Assembly (NCBI RefSeq): GCF_023715465.1
Contig: NZ_JAMBOE010000017.1
Location: forward strand, 62,001 to 126,000
Length of the DNA: 64,000 nucleotides
Origin: Paenibacillus macerans
GTDB lineage: Bacteria > Bacillota > Bacilli > Paenibacillales > Paenibacillaceae
Direction: 5' to 3'
Of this stretch, positions 44,381 through 54,098 are shown in pieces; position 1 is the stretch's first letter, and every line of letters begins with the position of its first letter. The notes beneath the pieces were generated by a model. That model made no database searches and was not told the DNA's origin. It saw only the letters and a list, made by a program, of their open reading frames with translations. A program made the translations under genes and the position numbers.

Positions 44381-45892
44381 TTAGCTATACTTCGAACAAA
44401 AACTCGCTGCGGAAGCATTAACTTTAAGGCTTACTTCCTCAGACTTCCGCCGGGACTGAAAATGGGTATGCAGCAAATGGTGCGAAACGCTGCCCAGCGG
44501 CTCGCCCAAGACATCTTCGTACAGTTTTTTAATCGCCGGGTTTTCATGCGCCTTGCGTACAGGCAACCCGGCGTCATGCCGGTAAACCGCACTTTTCCGG
44601 GCGCGATGAGCAAGCTCGCGCATTTGCTCTGTCAACAGCTTCGGCTGTCCCCCGCCGCTGATGCAGCCCGCCGGGCAAGCCATCACTTCAATGAAATGAT
44701 ACGGACAAGTCCCGTCCACCACCGACTGCAGCACGGGACCGACATGCTGCAGCCCGGCAACTACCGCCACTTTGAGCTCCAGTTCGCCAACCTGCACGTC
44801 AGCGGTGCGTACACCTTCCTCGCCGCGCACGAAGTCGAGCTGCAGCCGGGGAATTTCCTGCTGCGTCAGCAGCTCGTAGCCGGTGCGGATCGCGGCTTCC
44901 ATGACGCCGCCGGTGACGCCAAAAATCGTGCCTGCGCCCGAATATTCCCCGAGCGGCCCGTCGAACGGTTCGTCGGGCAAACCGGCAAAATCGATCCCCT
45001 GGTCCTTAATAAGATAGGCCAGTTCACGGGTCGTAATGACCGCGTCCACGTCGCGATATCCGCTGGCCTGCATCTCCGGGCGGGCGCATTCAAATTTTTT
45101 GCAGGTGCAGGGCATGACCGCCACGCTGTAAATGTCCGCCGGGTTCACTCCGGCCAGCTCCGCGCCGTAGGTTTTAAACAAAGCTCCGGCCATCTGCATC
45201 GGCGATTTGCAGCTGGACAAATGGTCGAGCAGCTCCGGGGCCGCCGTCTCGGCGTGCTTCACCCAAGCCGGGCAGCAGGAGGTGAACATCGGCAAGCGCT
45301 CCCCGTCCAGCACTCGCCGGATTAGCTCCGTTCCTTCCTCCATCACCGTTAAATCGGCGCCAAAGTTCGTATCGTAGATTCTGTCGAATCCAAGCCGCCG
45401 CAGCGCGGCCGCCATTTTGCCCGGCGTCAGCGTCCCCAGCGGAAGGCCGAACTCCTCCGCCAGCGACACGCGAATGGCCGGCGCGCATTGCACGACCTTG
45501 TGAAGCCCCGGACGGCCCAGCATTTGCCGGACCTCAAGCGCGTGCCCGGTGGAATAAGCGGCAAACAGCGGCTCCCGCACACTGGCGGGCATTCCCCGGA
45601 GCGTACGTTTCGCCCCCAGCCGCTCCCGCTCCTCGAACCCGCCGGCAAGCCCGCTTCCCGCCGACTCCCCGCCCGATACGGCGGCGTAATCTTCGGAATA
45701 GTCTGCGGCAAACGCGGTGCACACCTGAACACATTGCCCGCAGATCACGCAGCGGTCGGCGTCGATCGTCTGGGGACTCCCGGCGTCGCCAAGAATCGCG
45801 CCGACCGGACAAACGGAGGCGCACCGCCTGCAGCCGGTGCATAATTGTTCATCGATATGAATAATTGGATCATCATAGCTGGAACTTGGCAT
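44381..45892 (-). CDS. hydA: [FeFe] hydrogenase
   Basis: 503 residues. Two N-terminal [4Fe-4S] motifs (CTGCRRCASVCP, residues 18-28; CVICGQCVQVC, 48-58), then the H-cluster domain with all three signatures: TSCCPAW (204-210), MPCTCKKFE (260-268) and EVMACPAGCISGGGQP (402-417). All H-cluster ligands and the proton-relay Cys are present. No signal peptide, so cytoplasmic. Linked to a formate dehydrogenase, it fits the formate-dehydrogenase-linked (A4) group of HydDB. The C-terminal 30 residues after the core are an unusual tail. ATG at 45892 with AAGAAGG 7 nt upstream. Confidence 0.96.
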   Translation of the reverse strand: MPSSSYDDPIIHIDEQLCTGCRRCASVCPVGAILGDAGSPQTIDADRCVICGQCVQVCTAFAADYSEDYAAVSGGESAGSGLAGGFEERERLGAKRTLRGMPASVREPLFAAYSTGHALEVRQMLGRPGLHKVVQCAPAIRVSLAEEFGLPLGTLTPGKMAAALRRLGFDRIYDTNFGADLTVMEEGTELIRRVLDGERLPMFTSCCPAWVKHAETAAPELLDHLSSCKSPMQMAGALFKTYGAELAGVNPADIYSVAVMPCTCKKFECARPEMQASGYRDVDAVITTRELAYLIKDQGIDFAGLPDEPFDGPLGEYSGAGTIFGVTGGVMEAAIRTGYELLTQQEIPRLQLDFVRGEEGVRTADVQVGELELKVAVVAGLQHVGPVLQSVVDGTCPYHFIEVMACPAGCISGGGQPKLLTEQMRELAHRARKSAVYRHDAGLPVRKAHENPAIKKLYEDVLGEPLGSVSHHLLHTHFQSRRKSEEVSLKVNASAASFCSKYS

Positions 45893-45925
45893 AACTCTAC
45901 CTTCTTTGCCATTCATTTGGTTTGC

Positions 45926-46618
45926 TTATAAAAGCGGAACTGCCTTTAATTCCGGAAATGGCCGTACTGTCCGCTCCGGCTTCCCCGTTACCAGGGACAG
46001 CGCGCCGACCGGACAGGCGGCGACGCAAGCGGGAGACGCTGCGGCGTCCGCAGGCTCGGACTCCAACGACCGGCCTGCAGGCTGCGATTCCGCCTCCTTG
46101 GCGCCGCCCTGTACTTTGCCCGCCACCTCGGCCCATGTATGCAGCGGCGCGCAGCTTTGGCAGAGGTCGCATTTGCTGGCGACCAGCCTTGGTTTAGGCT
46201 CCGCGCCGCGTTCAGTATGCTCCGAAAGTCCGCTCTGCAACACTTCCTGGCCGTGCGAGAACGATTTGACCAGCGCGATCGCTCCAAACGGACAAGCCAG
46301 CGCACAAGCCTTGCAGCCGATGCAGCGCTCCTCGGCGATCAGGATCGCACCGTTTTCCTGGCGGATCGCCCCTACCGGGCAAGCCGCCGCGCAAGGCGCA
46401 TTTTCACAATGCCGGCATTGCACCGGCGCCGCGGAGCGCCCCGCCTTCGTTACGTATAACCGCGGGATTACCGGAATGGTAATCGTTCCAACGGCGGCGC
46501 TCACTCCGTTCTCCCGGTTATGCACCGCAAAGCAGGCCAACTCGCAGGCTTTGCAGCCGATACATTTGCCGGCATCCGCTATGACGAACGGGTTCGTCCC
46601 CATTTTCCCGGTGCTCAT
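45926..46618 (-). CDS. Four-cluster ferredoxin, HydN type (1), with insert
   Basis: 230 residues, four [4Fe-4S] motifs: [37 protein letters not shown] and a split fourth, CDLCQSC ... CVAACP. About 45 residues rich in Ala, Glu and Ser separate the two halves of the fourth motif, where the sister ferredoxin has about 13. ATG at 46618 with GGAGAG 6 nt upstream. It sits between fdhF and hydA, the expected place for the electron carrier. Confidence 0.92.
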   Translation of the reverse strand: MSTGKMGTNPFVIADAGKCIGCKACELACFAVHNRENGVSAAVGTITIPVIPRLYVTKAGRSAAPVQCRHCENAPCAAACPVGAIRQENGAILIAEERCIGCKACALACPFGAIALVKSFSHGQEVLQSGLSEHTERGAEPKPRLVASKCDLCQSCAPLHTWAEVAGKVQGGAKEAESQPAGRSLESEPADAAASPACVAACPVGALSLVTGKPERTVRPFPELKAVPLL

Positions 46619-46687
46619 ATGCTTCTCTCCTTTCCCAAAATGCAAGCGCGGCCGCTTTTCATCGCATGGCGGCCCGCGCTTGCGCAC

Positions 46688-48823
46688 TTATACCGTGACG
46701 TGCATTTGCTTGCGGAGCTCCTCATATTGCTGCCGGACCTCCTGCTCGGCCCGTTCCTGATCGGCGATCCGCTCCAGCTTAATGGCGCAGAATTTATACT
46801 CCGGCGTTTTGGATACCGGGTCCAGGAAATCGGCGGTCAACTCATTGCATGCCCCGATCCAATAATGGTAGGTCATGTACGTGGCTCCGGGCTTGACCCG
46901 GTCGCTGATCTGCGCCCTGGACACGACCCGCCCGCGCCGGGACACCACCCGCACTAGTTCTCCGTCACGCACCTGAAGCGCCGCTCCGTCCTCCGGACTG
47001 ATTTGGATGAGACCCGGTTCATCGGACAGCCGGCTGAGGGCGCGGCAGTTTCCGGTCATCGTGCGCACCGAATAATGTCCTACTTCGCGCACCGTGGACA
47101 AAGTGAGCGGGTAGTCCGCATCCGGCAGTTCCTGCGGGGCCCGCCATTCGCAGGCGAACAGCCGTCCTTTGCCGTTGGGTGTGCTGAAGCGGTTGCCTTC
47201 GTACAGGAACGGAGTCCCCGGATGATCGTCAGACGGGCAAGGCCACTGCACGCTCCCCTGCTCCTCCATCTTCCGGTAACTGGCGCCGGCAAATTTCGGG
47301 CACAAGCCGCGCATTTCATCCCAAATTTCCTCCGTATTGCGGTAAGACATCGGATAGCCCATCGCTGTGGCCACTTCGCAAATGATTTGCCAATCCGGCT
47401 TGGCTTCCCCCTGCGGCTCCACCGCTTTGCGAATCCGCTGAAAACCGCGGTCCGCCGAAGAATACACCCCATCATGCTCGCCCCAGGAGGTGGCCGGCAG
47501 GACGACATCCGCGTGCAGCGCCGTCTTGTTCATGAAAATGTCCTGCACGATCACCAGCTCCATTTCGTCCAGCGCTTCGCGCAGCTCGGCCGCGTTCGGG
47601 TCGCTCTGCACCGGATCTTCGCCGAAAATATAATAAGCTTTCAGCTTGTTTTCCTTGAGCACCCACCGGGGCACTTCCGTTAAATAGTAGCCGACTTTAT
47701 CCGGCAGACTCACACCCCACGCCTTCTCGAATTTTTGCCTGATCTTCTTGTCCGTCACTGACTGATATCCCGGGTAAACATTCGGTAAAGCGCCCATATC
47801 GCACGACCCTTGAACATTGTTCTGCCCGCGCACCGGTCCGATCCCTACGCCGCGCCGTCCGAAATTTCCGGTCAGCAGGGCCAAGGAAGCCAGTCCTTTC
47901 ACGACGTCCACCGCCTGCGAGAACTGACAGACTCCCATCCCGTACAAAATGAACGCCTTATCCGCCCGCGCGTACTCCCGCACCGCCCGGCGAATGTCGG
48001 CGGGATCGACGCCGGTAATCGCCGCGGCGTATTCCGGGGAATACTTTTCGATCTCCTTAGCATACTCGTCGAAGCCTTCCACGTAGCGGGAGACATAGTC
48101 CCGGTCGTATAAACCCTCGTGCACCAGCACATGCCCAAACGCGTTGACCAGGGCCATGTTGGTGCCGCCTTTGAGCGGCAGCCATAAATCGGCGATGCGG
48201 GCCGATTCCGTTTTGCGTGGGTCCACGACGATCACGGTCGCCCCTTTTTGCTTGGCATTGACGATTCTTCTGGCAACGATCGGGTGAGTGTCCGCCGCGT
48301 TGTAGCCAAAAACCAGCACAAGGCTCGCTTCCTCAATCTCCGGAATCGAGTTGGACATCGCCCCGTCGCCCAGCGAATAGCTCAGCCCCGCTACCGATGG
48401 GCCGTGGCACACTCTGGCGCAATGGTCGATGTTGTTGGTGCCGATGCATGCGCGCATAAATTTTTGCATCACGTAATTCGCTTCATTGCCCGGTCCCCGG
48501 GCCGACCCGGTCCCCATAATCGCGTCGGGTCCGTACTTCTCCTTAATGGCCGTAAGACGTTCGGCCGTAAACCGGATTGCTTCCTCCCAGGGCACCTCCC
48601 TTAGCTGCCCCTCCTTGCGGATCATCGGCTTGCGCAGCCTTGCCGTCAAAAGCTGCGGATCGTTCAAAAAATCCCAGCCATAATGCCCCTTCAGGCATAA
48701 CTTGCCTTCGTTGGTTCTCCCGTTCGCGGGTTCGGCGCCAACCACCTGCCCGTCCTCCACCTTTAAATACAGCTGACAACCGCTCCCGCAATACGGACAA
48801 ACCGTAAGCACTTGGTTTCCCAT
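46688..48823 (-). CDS. fdhF: Formate dehydrogenase H-type catalytic subunit
   Basis: 711 residues, molybdenum/tungsten bis-MGD enzyme oxidising formate to CO2. [4Fe-4S] ligands Cys9, Cys12, Cys16 (CPYCGSGC) and Cys43. The active-site residue is Cys139 followed by His140 in HCARVCHGPSVAGL; E. coli FdhF has selenocysteine there, so this is a Cys form. Size (E. coli 715) and lack of signal peptide point to a soluble FHL-type enzyme. Start at 48823 (AGGGGTGG 10 nt upstream); the frame to 48958 is not used. First gene of the hydrogenase operon, with a Rex-type operator at 48843. Confidence 0.95.
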   Translation of the reverse strand: MGNQVLTVCPYCGSGCQLYLKVEDGQVVGAEPANGRTNEGKLCLKGHYGWDFLNDPQLLTARLRKPMIRKEGQLREVPWEEAIRFTAERLTAIKEKYGPDAIMGTGSARGPGNEANYVMQKFMRACIGTNNIDHCARVCHGPSVAGLSYSLGDGAMSNSIPEIEEASLVLVFGYNAADTHPIVARRIVNAKQKGATVIVVDPRKTESARIADLWLPLKGGTNMALVNAFGHVLVHEGLYDRDYVSRYVEGFDEYAKEIEKYSPEYAAAITGVDPADIRRAVREYARADKAFILYGMGVCQFSQAVDVVKGLASLALLTGNFGRRGVGIGPVRGQNNVQGSCDMGALPNVYPGYQSVTDKKIRQKFEKAWGVSLPDKVGYYLTEVPRWVLKENKLKAYYIFGEDPVQSDPNAAELREALDEMELVIVQDIFMNKTALHADVVLPATSWGEHDGVYSSADRGFQRIRKAVEPQGEAKPDWQIICEVATAMGYPMSYRNTEEIWDEMRGLCPKFAGASYRKMEEQGSVQWPCPSDDHPGTPFLYEGNRFSTPNGKGRLFACEWRAPQELPDADYPLTLSTVREVGHYSVRTMTGNCRALSRLSDEPGLIQISPEDGAALQVRDGELVRVVSRRGRVVSRAQISDRVKPGATYMTYHYWIGACNELTADFLDPVSKTPEYKFCAIKLERIADQERAEQEVRQQYEELRKQMHVTV

Positions 48824-48842
48824 CGCTCTAACGCCACCCCTT

Positions 48843-48860
48843 TTGTGAATTTTTGCACAA
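48843..48860 (-). promoter_or_regulatory. Rex-type operator in front of fdhF
   Basis: TTGTGAATTTTTGCACAA, 13 of 14 positions of TTGTGAA-N4-TTCACAA. Its position 20 nt before the start codon suits a repressor blocking transcription start. Rex releases DNA when NADH is high, which fits induction in fermentation. It also matches the Fnr consensus at nine of ten positions, but its place too close to the gene argues against activation. Confidence 0.6.
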
Positions 48861-48868
48861 GCGATTAA

Positions 48869-48916
48869 ACAAAAAAGCCAATACAAAGGCATGCTTGTCA
48901 CACCGTGTATTGGCTT
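48869..48916 (-). terminator. Terminator between DUF2294 gene and fdhF
   Basis: AAGCCAATACA ... TGTATTGGCTT stem followed by TTTTGTTT on the minus strand; a 20-nt loop. It separates the upstream gene from the hydrogenase operon or attenuates read-through. Confidence 0.75.
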
Positions 48917-48954
48917 ATTAAACAGCGAAAAGGCAGGCGCCTCCTTCTCTTTAA

Positions 48955-49308
48955 TCAAACCGTCTTATTCAGTTCAATGATGATGGCCCGTTCCCCTTGC
49001 CGATCATGACTAATGGTCCATGAATAGGTAAAGGGACCGCCTACCGTATCCGCCGCTTCCTGCATAAATTCGCGTTCCAAATAAGGCTGCAACACATTCC
49101 AGTATTGCTTGACGAGGTCGGTGGCACCTTCTTTCACTAAAATTTCCGATAAGTTGGATAAGATCCCCCTGATTTCGACGGTCACCTTGCCTGCGCCGTC
49201 CAAGTTCACCTTTACGTTCTCCGGCCCTTTTCCCCGATAGTGTTTGACGATTTTGATCGCCAGCCTTCTAATCTTCTCCTGAACTTCTAATACCGTGGCA
49301 GTAGACAT
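48955..49308 (-). CDS. DUF2294/MpsC-like protein
   Basis: 117 residues, soluble, alpha/beta, with LEVQEKIRRLAIKIVKHYRGKGPENVKVNLDGAG and the C-terminal VGGPFTYSWTISHDRQGERAIIIELNK, which fits the DUF2294 (Na+-translocating membrane potential-generating system MpsC) family. This domain often lies beside bicarbonate or formate dehydrogenase genes in Firmicutes. Its role is not established. Start at 49308 (GAGG 8 nt upstream); upstream extension uses a TTG without a site. Confidence 0.8.
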   Translation of the reverse strand: MSTATVLEVQEKIRRLAIKIVKHYRGKGPENVKVNLDGAGKVTVEIRGILSNLSEILVKEGATDLVKQYWNVLQPYLEREFMQEAADTVGGPFTYSWTISHDRQGERAIIIELNKTV

Positions 49309-49507
49309 ACTGAGAACCTCGACAAACAAATGCCTTATTTTGGAAAATATTTCACAATTTAAATGTACCCCCGTCAGAAATGTTTTGTCAATCCAAAAAA
49401 AGGCTTATATCCACCCATTTCCATGAAATTTCCGCAACTTCTCCGCCAAAACAATGTGATTTCAGCAAAATAATCGTCGTCATGCGGACAGGAGGGCAGC
49501 GTACCAG

Positions 49508-49535
49508 AAAAGGAAGCGGGGCTGCCCCCGCTTCC
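49508..49535 (-). terminator. Terminator of chitinase gene
   Basis: GGAAGCGGG-GGCAG-CCCCGCTTCC stem then TTTTCTGG on the minus strand. Confidence 0.8.
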
Positions 49536-49562
49536 TCTCAATTTCCTATCCGTTTGTCCGGG

Positions 49563-51845
49563 TTATTGCAATTGCCACAAAGCTGGCACATTCGCCGGCT
49601 CCCAACCGGCAAGCGAAGTGTGCGCCTGAAGGCACAAGTAGATGCTGCCGTTGTAGGACACGCGGTCATTTACTTTGTAGGCCACTCCCGCTTCCCACGG
49701 ACGAGCCTCACCATCGCCCGGATTTTCCTCCGCCGTCGTCTTCCCTTGAACGGAAGCGGCCGCGGATACATTGCCTGCGGCGTCTCTTGCGGTTACCTTG
49801 AAGGTGTAAGCCGTATCCGGCGACAGACCGGTAATGGTTGCGGATGTTTCGGTTACATTTATGCTGCCGGTGCCATAAGCAACGGTGTACCCGGCAACAC
49901 CCACGTTATCCTTGGAAGCATCCCAGGCCAGGCTGATGCTTGTTGGCGCGGCTCCCGTCACGCGCAGCTGCCCTGGAGCTGTCGGCGGCGTGGTATCCTT
50001 CCCCGGTTCAGGCTCGGGCTGCGGATCGATTGACCCATTCGGGCAATCCCCAATATATTTCCACGTGCCATCCGCACCGCTTTGATCAGGGCGATCCCCC
50101 TGGGTCCACCATTTGGCTTCATATATTTTGCCGTTGTAAACTACACGCTGGCCGCCGGTATATACCGTGTTGCTATCCCAGGCTGCGTACGGACAGTCGC
50201 TTCCCTCGGCAGTCTTCGCCTTGATCGAGGCGGCTGCGGACAGGTTGCCGGCCGCATCTTTCGCCTTGACCGTAAAGGTATATTCCGTATTCGGCGAAAG
50301 GCCGCCGACCGTAGCCGTGGTGCCTGTTACATTCAGGCTGCCCGCGCCATAAGCGACAGTGTATCCGGTCACGCCCACATTATCCTTGGAAGCGTCCCAG
50401 GCCAGCGTCACGCTGGTGGCTGATTGGGCCGTCGCACGGAGATTGCCGGGGACGGTAGGCGGAGTTTGATCGTCGCTTCCTCCACCGCCGCCGTCAACGG
50501 CCAAATCGCCGGCCAGCTTGTTCAGCAGCGTTTTGTTCCGGTCGCCGCTAAACTCCCAGAACATGGCGCCGCCCAAATGGTTTGCTTTTATGAAATCGCT
50601 CTTGTAACCAATCGATTCTTGATCGTCATAGCTGATAAAGGTTCCGTTACTCGGATTGAACAGATAAGGCACCTTGGCGGTATCGTTCCAATAACGGGTA
50701 TAACCGTTTTTGCCGATATAGTTTTTCTCCAAATCGCTATAGTCGAAAACACCCTTTTCCCAGGTTCCTACCGAAAGGCCGGCGTTTTTTTGATATTGGC
50801 CGTTGCCGGCAGCCGCTGCCCCGGTCCAGCCCCGTCCGTAGAACGGAACTCCAAGCACGAGCTTACCCGCCGGTACGCCCGCATTCAGATGCCCGCGTAC
50901 GCCCGCTTCCACATAAAAGCTTTCCGAGTCCGGAACACCGGCCTTCACCGCCGCCGGATCCAGATACAAGGGAGCGTTGTGGGCGGTGATGTTCTGCCAG
51001 CCGCCATTGAAGTCATAAGTCATGATGTTGATCCAGTCGACAATTTCGGAGATCTTGGCCAGCTCGGTGTTCTGAGGATACGCGGGGGATGCGCCCGAGG
51101 CGATCGTCAGCAGATAACGCTTGCCATCCTTGGCTCCCGCGGCGTCCAGCTTCTCCCGGGTTTTCTGCAGCAGCAGCGTGAAGTTTTGCTTGTCCTCCGC
51201 ACGTTTGCTGTTGCCCTCAAGCCCTCCGCTTACCGGATACTCCCAGTCTAAATCGACGCCGTCAAATTGATATTTGCGGAGAAAATCGACGGCGGAATTG
51301 GCGAAATTTTCGCGTAACGCCGGATCAGCGGCCACGTCCGAAAACCGGTTGGACCACGACCAGCCGCCGACGGAAATAAGCGTTTTCAGGTGTGGGTACT
51401 GCTGCTTCAGCTTGATCAGCTGATTGAAATTGCCGCGCAGCGGTTGGTCCCAGGTATCTCCGGAATAACTTTTTTGCCCGTCAATCCACGGATCGCCCAT
51501 CACGATCGTGCCGTTTGGCACATTGATGACCCCGACCTCATCCTGCGTAGTCCAGGTTTGCGGGTTGGGACCGGTCGGGTCCGGATTGCCGTGGATGCCG
51601 TTCCAGGCGATATCGGCAAATGCGTAATTGATATGCGTAACTTTGGAAGCATCGATATCCGAAACTAAATAATTTCTCGCATAAGCCCCCCAGGAAGGAT
51701 AATAGCCTACAATCTTGTAATCTGTCGTGCCGGCGGCTGCCGCACGATTCTCACCAAACGGGGAAAGCGAAAATAACGGAACGATAAGCGCGGCAACGAG
51801 CAGCCATAACCCCGGTTTCTTGAATCCTTTTGCATGCTTCAACAT
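49563..51845 (-). CDS. Secreted chitinase, GH18 with FnIII and CBM5/12
   Basis: 760 residues. Signal peptide (residues 12-38, cleaved near AAAAG). GH18 catalytic domain (about 43-440) with SVGGWSWS and [10 protein letters not shown] (Glu202 is the catalytic acid). Then FnIII (about 460-540), CBM5/12 ([34 protein letters not shown]), a Pro/Glu linker, a second FnIII and a second CBM5/12 ([12 protein letters not shown]... [15 protein letters not shown]). The FnIII modules are about 75% identical, pointing to internal duplication. The true start is 51845: AGGAGGAG lies inside the longer frame. Hydrolyses chitin outside the cell. Confidence 0.96.
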   Translation of the reverse strand: MLKHAKGFKKPGLWLLVAALIVPLFSLSPFGENRAAAAGTTDYKIVGYYPSWGAYARNYLVSDIDASKVTHINYAFADIAWNGIHGNPDPTGPNPQTWTTQDEVGVINVPNGTIVMGDPWIDGQKSYSGDTWDQPLRGNFNQLIKLKQQYPHLKTLISVGGWSWSNRFSDVAADPALRENFANSAVDFLRKYQFDGVDLDWEYPVSGGLEGNSKRAEDKQNFTLLLQKTREKLDAAGAKDGKRYLLTIASGASPAYPQNTELAKISEIVDWINIMTYDFNGGWQNITAHNAPLYLDPAAVKAGVPDSESFYVEAGVRGHLNAGVPAGKLVLGVPFYGRGWTGAAAAGNGQYQKNAGLSVGTWEKGVFDYSDLEKNYIGKNGYTRYWNDTAKVPYLFNPSNGTFISYDDQESIGYKSDFIKANHLGGAMFWEFSGDRNKTLLNKLAGDLAVDGGGGGSDDQTPPTVPGNLRATAQSATSVTLAWDASKDNVGVTGYTVAYGAGSLNVTGTTATVGGLSPNTEYTFTVKAKDAAGNLSAAASIKAKTAEGSDCPYAAWDSNTVYTGGQRVVYNGKIYEAKWWTQGDRPDQSGADGTWKYIGDCPNGSIDPQPEPEPGKDTTPPTAPGQLRVTGAAPTSISLAWDASKDNVGVAGYTVAYGTGSINVTETSATITGLSPDTAYTFKVTARDAAGNVSAAASVQGKTTAEENPGDGEARPWEAGVAYKVNDRVSYNGSIYLCLQAHTSLAGWEPANVPALWQLQ

Positions 51846-52416
51846 GTTTCTCCTCCTCATACCGTAAAAATAAAATGTTGAACTTCAAGCCAACCTCCAG
51901 CCGAACTGCTGAATTTACCTATCATATGCCCCCTCCCTGAATATGGTTAATCTCCTAAATCGAAATAAAAAAGAGATTACCAAATAGACTAATTTTACAT
52001 ATTCAGCCAAAATTCCTCCTGTTTTTTCAATATTTACTTTGATTTGATAGGTATGAGTGCGATTTTTCCCTAATAATTGTCGAAAATAGCCGATGGTTAA
52101 AGGGTTTGGGGAAATTATGACAAAAAAGGGAACTTTCAAAAAAAAAGATTCATAACTCAACTTTCGCAGAGCAAAAATCAGCTTGAGACCTTGAGCAGAA
52201 GATTTTCAAAGAGTTAAGATAGCCGGCTGGCAAAATAGAAAAATACTGCTTCGTTTGGTAAAGCGGGAGTGACGAGCTTCTACGATCAGACAGAAGAGGT
52301 GTCTTTCGTTGTTATAGACATCGGCCCGACCTAAATCAACTGCCAAGGGCGTTGAAAGCTTGAGGATAGGGAAGTGGGGTGGGGTGAGCGGTAGATCAAC
52401 ACTCGCTGTCCAGACG

Positions 52417-53840
52417 CTTTGCACGATTAACCCGTTTGATCAGGTAGCAGAGAAACAGACAAGCTCGGGAGAAGAAAATATTTGGTGGAGAAGCAGATAG
52501 GTTCGAGATAATTTGGACGGGCTTAGGAGAAGAAATCAGGTTTAGGAGAGGTGAAACAGAACGGACAAGAGATCAAGACAGGAGATCAAGGACAAGACGC
52601 GAGGGAAACGAAAAGACCGTGATTTTGCTGTAGCCTTAACCCTTCCATTTGCAGCAACGCCCGGACTGTTCATACTAACCCCTACCCATTAAGTTGATCT
52701 GCGTCAAACACCTCCCACCGTTCCAGCGTCTCGATTAGGCCGCAGCCGCAAGGGGCTGGTTCGGTTGGCGTGCGATCAGCTGGCGGTAAGGGATCGCCGG
52801 AATCGCCACACACATGCGCAGTAATTTCTGCTGCATCGTTTCTTTCGCTTCGGGTAGGTGCAGCCCGCGGCGTCCGGTGTACTCGTTGAGGTACGCCTGC
52901 AGATGCTTCAGTCCCAAGGCTATATATGTACTCTTCAGCGATTCCCATGCCTCTCTCACTACTTTCCGTAAGGGAGCATACAGCCGGTAGGCTAGAGGGA
53001 ACGACTGTACCGCCGATGTACGGACATCCACATACTCGTTGATGAACGCGGCCAGTTCGTGACGGTTTGCCCTTTGTCCGTCTCCTCTCTTATGCGGCAC
53101 CAGGCGGATTTTGACCTGCTTCGGCTCGCCCGACTCCGTCACCGTGCATCCCGCTACGACCGCCGAGGCAAACGGATGCGGAAATTGACACCGGGACGGG
53201 TTACGCCCATACAGATCACTGTTCACCTTCACTTCTCCGCAGGGCAGTTCCCGGGCATCGAACTCTAGGGCGGTATGGCGTATTTTGTGCAGCAACAACC
53301 AGGCGGTTTTGTAGGTGACTCGGGTCACCTGGCTCAGTCGCATCGCCGAGATGCCGCCCTCAAGCAGGAACAACTCCAGCGCCTTAAACCATTTGAGCAG
53401 GGGCAGATGCGTTCCTTCAAAAATCGTGCCGACCAAAGCCGACGTTTGATGCTTGCAATTTGCGCACTCGAACAAGGGGATATGCCGAGAGGTCAAACGA
53501 CTGAACCGGGTGTGAGCGCAGCGCGGGCAGACAAAGCCGTTCGGCCACTTCATCGCGATTACCGCCTCCATGCAGGCCTGCTCGCTGTCATAACGGCTGC
53601 TGAATGATTGAAGTTCCGTTCCCGCATTGACCTCCATGTTCGCTCGCCCCCGAATCAAGAAATTACGAAAGTGCGTTCGATTTATTTCATTATACCAAAC
53701 ATACGTTCCCTTATCAAGCCGAAAATCTCACCTGAACCCTCATTTTTTCCCCCTCTCCTTTCCTTTCACTTTTTTGGAATCCTTGCTCTAGCCCCCCCCC
53801 TGCTCCCTGCTCTCTGAACGAAAGGGATAATCGTGCAAAG
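52417..53840 (-). mobile_element. Insertion sequence with IS1595-like transposase
   Basis: Terminal inverted repeats of 12 perfect bp, CTTTGCACGATT at 52417 and its complement ending at 53840; the following bases remain alike with a few changes. 1424 bp long with one gene inside. No duplication of flanking bases was found. The ends also make up the 67-bp element at 11097. Confidence 0.6.
52735..53658 (-). CDS. IS1595-like transposase, catalytic residues doubtful
   Basis: 307 residues. N-terminal zinc ribbon (CPRCAHTRF ... FECANCKHQ) followed by TSALVGTIFEGTHLPLLKWFKALEL, the ISXO2-type helical region. In the DDE domain the usual EVDETY reads EVKVNS, and the C-terminal VREAWESLKSTYIALGLKHLQAYLNEYTGRR matches the family but the Asp/Asn ligands before it are not obvious. 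It may be a diverged subfamily or an inactive copy. Start at 53658 with CGGGGGCGAGCG upstream (weak site). Confidence 0.75.
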   Translation of the reverse strand: MIRGRANMEVNAGTELQSFSSRYDSEQACMEAVIAMKWPNGFVCPRCAHTRFSRLTSRHIPLFECANCKHQTSALVGTIFEGTHLPLLKWFKALELFLLEGGISAMRLSQVTRVTYKTAWLLLHKIRHTALEFDARELPCGEVKVNSDLYGRNPSRCQFPHPFASAVVAGCTVTESGEPKQVKIRLVPHKRGDGQRANRHELAAFINEYVDVRTSAVQSFPLAYRLYAPLRKVVREAWESLKSTYIALGLKHLQAYLNEYTGRRGLHLPEAKETMQQKLLRMCVAIPAIPYRQLIARQPNQPLAAAA

Positions 53841-53931
53841 GCAAGCAGCAGGCAGGGACACCAAGACACGAACCCTTTAGACAGCCCCCTCACCTGGCGT
53901 CGATTTGAGACACTGCTCGAGGGCGGCTACG

Positions 53932-54098
53932 CTGCAAAAGGTTGATGCGCTGATCTCGGCGGATCGTGACGCCCTCTTCATCGTTGGCGCTTCCATGCTT
54001 CCATGTTTGAGCGGAATCGCAGCAAAGCGCTCGAGTTGCTTGCCCGGTTTAGGGAAGACACTGTAAGTTTATATTTGTCTGCCGATTTTTTGCTGTGA
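53932..54098 (+). pseudogene. Transposase C-terminal remnant with 8-bp duplication
   Basis: LQKVDALISADRDALFIVGASM in one frame and FERNRSKALELLARFREDTVSLYLSADFLL in another. The frames join if one of two tandem CTTCCATG copies (53990-54005) is removed. The stop lies inside the right outer inverted repeat. The family is not identified. Confidence 0.45.

Noticed and set aside
48844-48859. Fnr activation site for fdhF
   Set aside because: Sequence fits nearly as well as Rex, but it lies only 20 nt from the start codon, leaving no room for a promoter at -41.
48824-48958. Upstream extension of fdhF
   Set aside because: Runs through a terminator and the Rex-type site; family N-terminus begins at 48823.
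53868-53890. CCCTTTAGACAGCCCCCTC as an IS terminal repeat
   Set aside because: Looks like a common IS end, but no matching inverted copy exists on the left side of the transposase gene.
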